The notes under the pieces are model-generated. The model did not search any database and was not told the DNA's origin. It saw only the letters and a program-made list of their open reading frames with translations. The position numbers and the translations under genes were made by a program. From NCBI GenBank assembly GCA_947503365.1, contig CANNDT010000131.1:1-10436 (forward strand): DNA of 10,436 nucleotides, in the 5' to 3' direction. Positions 5,367 to 10,436 of the stretch are shown here, piece after piece (position 1 is the first letter of the stretch; each line of letters starts with the position of its first letter). The DNA is from CANNDT01 sp945876205 (GTDB lineage: Bacteria; Acidobacteriota; Vicinamibacteria; Vicinamibacterales; UBA2999).

Positions 5367-6226
5367 TACTTCTTGTTCTGTTCCTGATCGACCAGCTTCC
5401 GGAACTGATCCGAGTTCTGTTCGTTCGTGCAGTAGTTTTCGAGCAGCGTGTCGTCGTCCTGGCCCAGTGTGAACTGGCGCCAGCCGGACGTCCACGGCTT
5501 GGTCAGCACCTTGGGATCCTCAATCGAGAACTGGTACTCGAGATAGTTCTTCGACGGCCGGCGGAGCCGCTCGATCACCCGCAGCTCATCGCTGTGGTAC
5601 CAGCCGTTGCCGGAGATCCAGGTGCGCTCGTCGAAGCCGACCGAGTCGATGACGAGCGTGTCACCGTCCCACCACGCGCTGGGGTTGCCGTTGAACAGCG
5701 GATCCGGATATTTCGGATGCGGCCGCTTGTCCGTGTGGATCCGGCGCCATTGGTTGCCGGCCTCCACGAGCTGGATGAAGGTGCCCGGCATCGTGAAGAG
5801 CTCGCTCGGATGCGGGTTCATCGTGAACATGCCCGGCACGCCGCGCGGCAGGCAGTTGACGGTGGGATCGAGCGCCTCGAGCTCCGCCCGCGACAGGGCC
5901 TTGAGCTTCGCGGCGACCTCCGGCTTGAACGGCACCGGCTCTTCGACGATGCGCTCGGGACGCGTCCGGCTCCAGGCGCTCGGGCGACCGATCACGCCCG
6001 CGAACCAGATGCCCGACAGGTCCGGTTTGCCGTCGGCCATCCGCGGCGTCGGCCCGCCGGGCGGGAGCTTGCCGGGATCGGTCGTGCCGATCGCCTCGAC
6101 CAGCGGCTTCTTCTCCTGGGTCGCGTTGGCATCGCCTCGCCCCTGGGCGGCGATCGCGGCGGTCAACACGCTGACCGCCGCGACAACCCCGAAGACCCGC
6201 GTCACAGAGCGCAGTCGTGGTGTCAT
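5366..6226 (-). CDS. Exported uncharacterised protein ('DGKPDLSGIW' family)
   Basis: A 286-aa protein with an N-terminal signal peptide (MTPRLRSVTRVFGVVAAVSV..., cleavage near AIAAQG, residue 27). Recognisable conserved blocks are PTPRMADGKPDLSGIW (59-74), NCLPRGVPG (124-132), RRIHTDKRPHPKYPDP (151-166), NPSAWWDGDTLVIDSVGF (171-188), a W-rich stretch and YCTNEQNSD near the end. I recall this family as abundant in Acidobacteriota, periplasmic or secreted, and without a known function. The two cysteines (C125, C266) may form a disulfide. The ATG at 6224-6226 is set by AGGAAGG 5 bases upstream, which overlaps the TAG stop of the DUF6152 gene. A 14-codon longer frame has no such site. It follows the DUF6152 gene by 10 bases, so both are probably one transcript. 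Confidence 0.82.
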   Translation of the reverse strand: MTPRLRSVTRVFGVVAAVSVLTAAIAAQGRGDANATQEKKPLVEAIGTTDPGKLPPGGPTPRMADGKPDLSGIWFAGVIGRPSAWSRTRPERIVEEPVPFKPEVAAKLKALSRAELEALDPTVNCLPRGVPGMFTMNPHPSELFTMPGTFIQLVEAGNQWRRIHTDKRPHPKYPDPLFNGNPSAWWDGDTLVIDSVGFDERTWISGNGWYHSDELRVIERLRRPSKNYLEYQFSIEDPKVLTKPWTSGWRQFTLGQDDDTLLENYCTNEQNSDQFRKLVDQEQNKK

Positions 6227-6236
6227 CAAGGCCTTC

Positions 6237-6665
6237 CTAGTTGTTTGAACCGAAGATGCGCTCGACATCCTGGCCGGTGCGATGAATCGGCTGATCGGGC
6301 AGCCTCACCCACGAGGCGGCAAACCGGTTATCGGTGCCGTTGATGGATGCGCACGCGCGAACGATCACCGTCTTGTTCATGTTCTCCATGAAGTACGCCC
6401 GCGGCGTACCGCCCCGGGTCATGTTGGCGATCGACGAGGTCTGGAACGTCATCCTCGCGGTTTCGCCTTTGCTGTTCTTGCCCTCGACGAAGAAATAGGG
6501 GTGCGGGTTCTGCCAGTCGACGCCAACCAGCTTGCCGGTCAGCTCGCCGCACTTGTTCTCGTCGAATTCGGCGCTGAAGGAATGATGCGCCGACACGGGA
6601 CGCGTGGCCGCGCACGCCAGCGTGGCCACGCCGAGGATGAAAGTGAACGCCTTCTTAGAAATCAT
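6237..6665 (-). CDS. DUF6152 family exported protein
   Basis: A 142-aa protein with a signal peptide (MISKKAFTFILGVATLACAATRPVSAHH, probable cleavage after PVSA, residue 26). Its mature part opens with the family hallmark AHHSFSAEFDE. It then shows GELTGKLVGVDWQNPHPYFF, a small OB-like beta domain in which 'W-x-N-P-H' is conserved, and ends in IFGSNN. I recognise it as DUF6152, a periplasmic family of unknown function. The ATG at 6663-6665 lies inside the last codons of a TonB-receptor tail (the receptor stop is at 6655-6657), and only a weak ribosome site (GGGGT) is visible, so its translation probably depended on coupling to that receptor. The downstream gene starts 10 bases after its stop. 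Confidence 0.83.
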   Translation of the reverse strand: MISKKAFTFILGVATLACAATRPVSAHHSFSAEFDENKCGELTGKLVGVDWQNPHPYFFVEGKNSKGETARMTFQTSSIANMTRGGTPRAYFMENMNKTVIVRACASINGTDNRFAASWVRLPDQPIHRTGQDVERIFGSNN

Positions 6666-6800
6666 ACTTGACCCCGAATGGCATGATGCGCGGCGCGCCA
6701 GCCTGTATGGTGATGCGACCGAACGTGCCGGAGTGGAAGTTCACGACCTGGTACAGCGTGCAGCGCCGGTTCAGATTGGCGCTCGATCGAGCACCTGTAT
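6655..6800 (-). pseudogene. 3' remnant of a TonB-dependent receptor gene
   Basis: On the minus strand about 45 codons end in PRIMPFGVKYDF and TAA (6655-6657). They are preceded by LNRRCTLYQVVNFHSGTFGR and ITIQAGA. Finishing with a short strand and an aromatic residue (F) is the signature of outer-membrane beta-barrels, and 'FHSGTFGRIT.QAG.PRIM.F..KYDF' is the typical C-terminus of the large Oar-like TonB receptors of Acidobacteriota. Nothing of the remaining receptor (normally about 1000 residues) is present. Upstream of about 6800 the frame meets the stop codon of the SMP-30 gene (6838-6840). The remnant overlaps the DUF6152 start by 11 bases. The left boundary of homology is approximate. 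Confidence 0.75.
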
Positions 6801-6837
6801 AGGATAACCCTGCGCCACCACGACGTGACTCGTATCC

Positions 6838-7836
6838 CTACTTGGTGGGGCGCTGTGGGCCCTGCGAGAGCGTCCTCACCTTGAAGACCGTGCCTGCGCC
6901 CACGATGTAGAGGGTCTTTCGATCCGGCCCGCCAAAGGCGAGGTTTTGCGGCTTTCGGATATTGCCGTTTTCGCCGGCCCACTGCACGGGCATGACGCCG
7001 AGGAGTTCCCCGCGCGGACTGAAGACTTCCACGCCGGCGTTGGTCGCCGCATACACGCGTCCCTCGCTATCGACCGCCATGCCGTCTGCGCCGTTGTCTT
7101 CATCCCATGACGGGTCCTTGTGTCCCGGGATGCGGACGCTCTTATACCTGGCGAAGTTGCGGCGATTGGATATCGTCCCGTTCGGCGCCACGTCGAAGGC
7201 CAGCATGTACACGCCGTCCTTGTTGTGGACGTAAAGCGTTTTTTCATCGGGACTCAGGACGAGGCCGTTCGGTCTGGGAACTTCATCGATGATCCTGGTG
7301 ACGCGTCCACCTGGCGGCAGATAGTAGATCCCCTGGGTATCCGTGAAGTACACGCCTCCGCGCTTATCGAGTGCCATGTCGTTCAGAGCATTGAACGGTT
7401 CGCCCTGGTAGTTGTCCGCGAGCGTTGTCACCTTGTCGGCGGGATACAGCACGCCGACCTTTTCATTGCCGCGCTCGCGCTGCACCGAGATGAGGCGGCC
7501 TTGCCCGTCCCATCCCATGCCGTTGGTCCCGTGCGAGTTCTCGATGAACGTCGAGACGTTATCGGACGAGTCCACTTTGATGATGCTCGTGCTGCTCACC
7601 AGCATGCTTCCGTCCTGCATGGCGACAGGACCTTCGGTCCGCTGGAGTCCGCTCTTGACGAGCTCGATTCTTGTTCCGGCCGCAACGACGCCAGCGATGG
7701 CAGGGGCAGTGATACTGGCGGGCGGCGGAGCTTCTTCCTGACGACCGCCGCGTTGCGCAAATGCGGAGGTGCTGATCAGCACGCCCACTGCGACGAGGCA
7801 CGTCCGCCTCATAGAGGCGCGAGTATGGAATGGCAT
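6838..7836 (-). CDS. SMP-30/gluconolactonase-like exported protein
   Basis: A 332-aa protein with a signal peptide (MPFHTRASMRRTCLVAVGVL..., cleavage near AFAQ, residue 28) and a six-bladed beta-propeller of the SMP-30/gluconolactonase/LRE type. The metal-site residues of the family can be picked out: E68 in RTEGP, N152 in ALNDMALD, N190 in RPNGLVLSPDEKTLYV and D251 in GADGMAVDSEGRVY. A closing strand, PQNLAFGGPDRKTLYI, completes the ring. Family enzymes hydrolyse lactones or phosphoesters with a divalent metal. The substrate cannot be read from the sequence, and export suggests a periplasmic sugar lactone or ester. The ATG at 7834-7836 has AGGAGG 7 bases upstream. It is intact, unlike its relative at 5137-5366. 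Confidence 0.88.
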   Translation of the reverse strand: MPFHTRASMRRTCLVAVGVLISTSAFAQRGGRQEEAPPPASITAPAIAGVVAAGTRIELVKSGLQRTEGPVAMQDGSMLVSSTSIIKVDSSDNVSTFIENSHGTNGMGWDGQGRLISVQRERGNEKVGVLYPADKVTTLADNYQGEPFNALNDMALDKRGGVYFTDTQGIYYLPPGGRVTRIIDEVPRPNGLVLSPDEKTLYVHNKDGVYMLAFDVAPNGTISNRRNFARYKSVRIPGHKDPSWDEDNGADGMAVDSEGRVYAATNAGVEVFSPRGELLGVMPVQWAGENGNIRKPQNLAFGGPDRKTLYIVGAGTVFKVRTLSQGPQRPTK

Positions 7837-8006
7837 GTCGCCACCTCCTGGATTCGGCAATTCGGCATCATCAGCCTGGCGCTCTGCCTATCGGGACGAG
7901 CCTGCCGGCATGTACGAAGCGGATTCTACCGTATTACCTCGCCCTCCAGAGCCGGAGCCCGCGGGTTCGAGTGCTCTTCCGGAGACAGCATGAGACGGGA
8001 CATGCG

Positions 8007-8609
8007 TCACTGCTGCGGCAAGCGCTCCAGCACTCCGTAATACGTGCTGGCGCCAACGATGTGGCCATCCATCGCTTGCAAGACGGCATCGCGAGTGGCA
8101 TTTGAGGGAAGTGACAACATCTGGTCGAGCGCGTACAGCTTGAACTGGTAGTGAATCGGTCCGGCGCCCGGCGGTGCGCACGGAGGGTCATACCCCACGA
8201 TCCCGTCGTCGCTTTCCATCTGGCGACTGCCGTCCGGCTGTTCCGCGCCGAGCGGCTGCCCTTGAGCGAGTTGCGTCGTGCTGGCCGGGATGTTCCACCG
8301 ACCCCAGAAAAACGCGACCGTGTGGCTCCGGCGGCGATGGTTCTCAGGACCGGTGGCCATGACCACGAAACTTCTGGTCGCCTCGGGCACGTTTACCCAT
8401 CGCAGCGGCGGCGACACCGCCGTGCGGCCGTCGGCGTAACAGGTGAACTGCAAGGGAATCGGACCGGCGTCACTGAAGCTGGGGATCGTCAACAGGAGCC
8501 GTGCGCGCTGAACCCTGGCTGCTTCTGGCGCCTGTTCCCTGGGCCGTTCTTGCGCAGCGGCAACCGCACCGCCACACGCGAGAACACAGACGAGCCATCG
8601 TAGGTTCAC
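8007..8609 (-). CDS. Exported PEBP/YbhB-YbcL-like protein
   Basis: A 200-aa protein with a signal peptide (VNLRWLVCVLACGGAVAAAQ, GTG start read as Met) and a phosphatidylethanolamine-binding-protein fold. The N-terminal 'SFSDAGPIPLQFTCYADG...VSPPLRWVNVPEATRSFVV' matches the family's 'G..IP..FTC.G...SPPL.W..VP..T.S..L'. 'RWNIPASTTQLAQG' is the 'H-W-x-x-x-x-I-P' region, and 'GIVGYDPPCAPPGAG' with 'HYQFKLYALD' is the ligand-pocket block. The DPDAP pocket motif is replaced by TGPEN and the usual HW by WGRW, so ligand binding may be changed. The GTG at 8607-8609 is supported by GGGAGGGG 7 bases upstream. A longer frame to 8675 has no such support. It lies 72 bases after the membrane-protein gene and 170 bases before the SMP-30 gene. 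Confidence 0.85.
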   Translation of the reverse strand: MNLRWLVCVLACGGAVAAAQERPREQAPEAARVQRARLLLTIPSFSDAGPIPLQFTCYADGRTAVSPPLRWVNVPEATRSFVVMATGPENHRRRSHTVAFFWGRWNIPASTTQLAQGQPLGAEQPDGSRQMESDDGIVGYDPPCAPPGAGPIHYQFKLYALDQMLSLPSNATRDAVLQAMDGHIVGASTYYGVLERLPQQ

Positions 8610-8681
8610 GCCTACACCCCTCCCGCCTGCTCGTGCAGTCACTGCGTGGCCTCCGGTCGCGTGAATGTAGCACACGGTCGT

Positions 8682-9593
8682 CTATTCGCTTCCGAGGTAG
8701 GGCAGGAAACGGCCGAGGAAGATGACCGCGATCCAGAGGCAGATTGAACCCGCGGCAACGATCCTCCCGGTGAGGGGCGCACGGTCTTCTGGGGTCAAGG
8801 CGCCAGGCCGATCCCACATCGTCGGGTAGAGCACGGTCACTCCGGCGATCAGCATCAAACCGATCTTCCACGCGAACGTCGGGTTTTGCGTGTACTGGTC
8901 GGGAGCAGCCAAGAAGAACAGCATGCCGGTCACGATGTTGATGCCGAGTCCCACCATTGCCCATGGGAGGAGCCGGTTGATGTCAGCGACGGCTACGCCC
9001 TTGATGAAGCCCAGTAATCGCAGATTGACGAGCAAGACCACACCAAACAGCAGACACAGCCCAACGAAATGGAAGACCTCGCAGATCGGCCACACCCACG
9101 GGTTATCGAGTACCAATGCCGCGCCAGCCGCTGCGGTCCGGGGCCACCCCGGCACAGGCGCGGCGGCTCCTTCAGCCAGTATTTCGGGGTGGCGGATGTG
9201 ACCACCGATATTCGCGGCACTGGCCATCAGCCCGAACGTCACGATCGCGAGAACCAGGAGAGCGGTCTGGTGCCACCGTCGAAACCGCCACAGGGCGATC
9301 CAGGCGACGAGGCCGGTGATCTCCATGACGATGAGCGCGAGCAGCGCCGCGTCCTGGTGCGCGGCCATCACCGGCCGTGACACCTCGGGTTGATTCTGAA
9401 GCACGAACTGCGCAGCGCTGCCGGTCAGATATGCGGGGATGGCCAGCAACCCGAGGAGAAAGAGAGCCACGAAACTGGCTTGCTTCAAATCCTCACTCTT
9501 CTTCAGCAGCGAAGCCAGGAGCAGGGCAAGCCCGATCCCAAGGCCGACCGTTGGAACGTGATTCAGCAGGAGATGCAGGTGCGCGAGGTTCAC
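8682..9593 (-). CDS. Eight-helix inner-membrane protein, uncharacterised
   Basis: A 303-aa very hydrophobic protein with about eight predicted membrane helices (about 11-30, 39-61, 80-102, 110-131, 161-185, 199-220, 231-249 and 268-290). The N-terminal half begins AHLHLLLNHVPTVGLGIG, a histidine-rich first helix (H5, H7, H12), and has further histidines at H79, H122 and H165. Intramembrane histidines like these can bind heme or metal, but this is speculation. The C-terminal half (about 155-303) is clearly related to the whole of the neighbouring 155-aa protein: both have H-x3-L...NLRLLG followed by a TG(I/M)L(L/F)F block. The DUF6644 or DUF2231 families are possible labels. Its GTG start (9591-9593) overlaps the upstream TGA (GTGA), showing coupled translation. 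Confidence 0.75.
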   Translation of the reverse strand: MNLAHLHLLLNHVPTVGLGIGLALLLASLLKKSEDLKQASFVALFLLGLLAIPAYLTGSAAQFVLQNQPEVSRPVMAAHQDAALLALIVMEITGLVAWIALWRFRRWHQTALLVLAIVTFGLMASAANIGGHIRHPEILAEGAAAPVPGWPRTAAAGAALVLDNPWVWPICEVFHFVGLCLLFGVVLLVNLRLLGFIKGVAVADINRLLPWAMVGLGINIVTGMLFFLAAPDQYTQNPTFAWKIGLMLIAGVTVLYPTMWDRPGALTPEDRAPLTGRIVAAGSICLWIAVIFLGRFLPYLGSE

Positions 9594-10057
9594 ACGACAA
9601 ACTCAGCGATGTAGGCCATCAGCCGGCCCGCGCTCAGCGCGCCGAACCAGCACGCGAGCGACAAGGCCGCCAGGATCTTGCCGCTGTGCTGCGCGCGAAA
9701 GACCCGGGTCCACGTGAGCGCGAGCGTCGTGACGGCAAGGAGCACAAAGACCAACTTCACGAGAAATGCGGGATTCGACGCATGCCGTGTCGCGTCGGCT
9801 ACGAACAGCAGGATCCCGGTGGTCGCGGTCAAGGCGAAACCGGCCCACATCAACCAGAAGAGCCTGTCGAGAGATGCGAGAGGAATACCGGACGCGATGC
9901 CGAGGAGTCGAAGGTTGATTGCGGAACTGAGCCCGACCAGTGTGCTCAACCCGAGGGTGTGGAGAAAAAGGATCAGGGGGTACCCATAGAGTACCCCCCC
10001 TTCCCGTATCCAGGTCGCGACGCCGCTCTGTTCGATCTGCCCTAGCAGAGTTCCCAT
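9590..10057 (-). CDS. Four-helix inner-membrane protein, paralogue of its neighbour
   Basis: A 155-aa membrane protein with four likely helices (about 22-43, 66-88, 97-117 and 127-148). Its key blocks are YGYPLILFLHTLGLSTLVGL, SSAINLRLLG, ALTATTGILLFVADATRHAS and NPAFLVKLVFVLLAVTTLAL. Position by position these parallel the C-terminal half of the 303-aa protein (CEVFHFVGLCLLFGVVLLVN, LRLLG, NIVTGMLFFLAAPDQYTQ, NPTFAWKIGLMLIA). It resembles proteins labelled DUF6644, and no enzymatic function is known. The ATG at 10055-10057 begins 6 bases after the stop of the upstream hydrolase gene and has no strong ribosome site close by. GGAGGA lies about 17 bases upstream, so coupling is likely. A shared membrane complex with the next gene product is inferred from overlap and homology. 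Confidence 0.75.
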   Translation of the reverse strand: MGTLLGQIEQSGVATWIREGGVLYGYPLILFLHTLGLSTLVGLSSAINLRLLGIASGIPLASLDRLFWLMWAGFALTATTGILLFVADATRHASNPAFLVKLVFVLLAVTTLALTWTRVFRAQHSGKILAALSLACWFGALSAGRLMAYIAEFVV

Positions 10058-10063
10058 TACGAG

Positions 10064-10436
10064 CTACGAGCCTATCCTCCGCGCCAACTGGGCTTCGTAG
10101 CACTCCAGGAGAATCCGGTTGTAGCGCGAGACCGCCTCCTTGCTGACAAAGGGATGCGCCTCGCCTGCGAGTTTGTTCCCCGCCTCGGCGCCGGCCGAGT
10201 GATCGGGATTGGCCATCCTCCAATACCGCATCTTCTCGGCCATATTGGCATGACTCAACGTGGGGGACAGAATCACGTCGACGCCGGCCTTCGTTCCAAG
10301 ATCGATGAAACGCTTCAGTGACTCGATGTGTGTTCGCATCATCGTCTGACCATCCGGGTAGTAGCGCACGCCCTGACGTCCAATGCTGGGATCGGTGCCG
10401 CCCCAAATGCTGGCGACGTGCCGCCCGTCGTCCGAC
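10064..10436 (-). CDS. Probable metallo-beta-lactamase-fold hydrolase, C-terminal part
   Basis: An open frame of 123 codons enters from the right edge and stops at 10064. It reads HVASIWGGTDPSIGRQGVRY, then 'MMRTHIESLKRFIDLGTKAGVDVILSPTLSHANMAEKMR' and 'HPFVSKEAVSRYNRILLECYEAQLARRIGS'. 'H-V-A-S-I-W-G-G-T' followed by a helix and 'DVILSPTLSHANMAEKM' resembles the last third of exported B3-like metallo-beta-lactamase-fold proteins ('...GG...SL.RF...A..D..LS.H...D...K...'), where a histidine after the 'LS' strand is a metal ligand. The N-terminal HxHxD motif that would prove this lies outside the window. The first of a closely spaced set with the two membrane-protein genes. Confidence 0.5.
   Translation of the reverse strand, partial: SDDGRHVASIWGGTDPSIGRQGVRYYPDGQTMMRTHIESLKRFIDLGTKAGVDVILSPTLSHANMAEKMRYWRMANPDHSAGAEAGNKLAGEAHPFVSKEAVSRYNRILLECYEAQLARRIGS

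Noticed and set aside
5594..6343. 249-codon plus-strand frame opposite the exported protein gene
   Set aside because: Antisense shadow of a gene with a signal peptide, ribosome site and recognisable family blocks.
7837..8006. Promoter upstream of the SMP-30-like gene (TAGAAT as a -10 box)
   Set aside because: No acceptable -35 element at the right distance; a promoter is plausible in this 170-base gap but cannot be placed.
7120..8040. 306-codon plus-strand frame opposite the SMP-30-like gene
   Set aside because: Antisense shadow; the minus-strand product has complete propeller motifs and a strong ribosome site.
1..10436. CRISPR arrays, tRNA or rRNA genes
   Set aside because: No regularly spaced direct repeats and no tRNA or rRNA-like sequence were seen.

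Overview
The window is a GC-rich bacterial segment in which every supported gene lies on the minus strand, so reading order runs from high to low coordinates. Several families are typical of Acidobacteriota, perhaps the Vicinamibacteria: an exported 'DGKPDLSGIW' protein next to a DUF6152 protein, exported SMP-30-like proteins, a TonB-receptor tail ending in Tyr-Asp-Phe, and an exported PEBP-like protein. This placement rests on recalled family resemblance, not on a search.

Right part (about 4818-10436): a chromosomal run of envelope genes. In reading order it holds the C-terminal part of a probable metallo-beta-lactamase-fold hydrolase, two paralogous multi-pass membrane proteins (GTGA stop/start overlap), an exported PEBP/YbhB-like protein, an exported SMP-30/gluconolactonase-like protein, the last ~45 codons of a TonB-dependent receptor, a DUF6152 protein whose start lies inside that receptor tail, and an exported 286-aa uncharacterised protein. 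A broken SMP-30 5' fragment follows, spliced onto the 3' half of a cytochrome c gene whose heme motif reads CxxCY instead of CxxCH. This part has clearly suffered deletions and gene fusions.

Middle and left part (1-4400): the mobile half. A convincing integron integrase (IntI family, with its family-specific insertion and the usual C-terminal motif) sits at 3274-4260. To its left is a non-coding stretch carrying three GTTGAAC core-like sites on the minus strand (candidate attI). Next comes an IS91-family element made of a tyrosine recombinase and a two-tyrosine HUH transposase, then a structured attC-like site at 539-624. Last is a tightly coupled gene pair (DUF6883-like and DUF4926-like) that begins 38 bases past the attC-like site and runs off the left edge.

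The simplest reading is an integron with an integrase in reverse orientation (intI co-oriented with its cassettes and lying upstream of them), with an IS91-like element inserted between the integrase and a cassette carrying a toxin-antitoxin-like pair. One structural detail, the side on which the attC bulge falls, argues for the opposite cassette orientation and is left open. About 380-560 bases right of the integrase hold no recognisable gene, only very GC-rich sequence and a strong palindrome.
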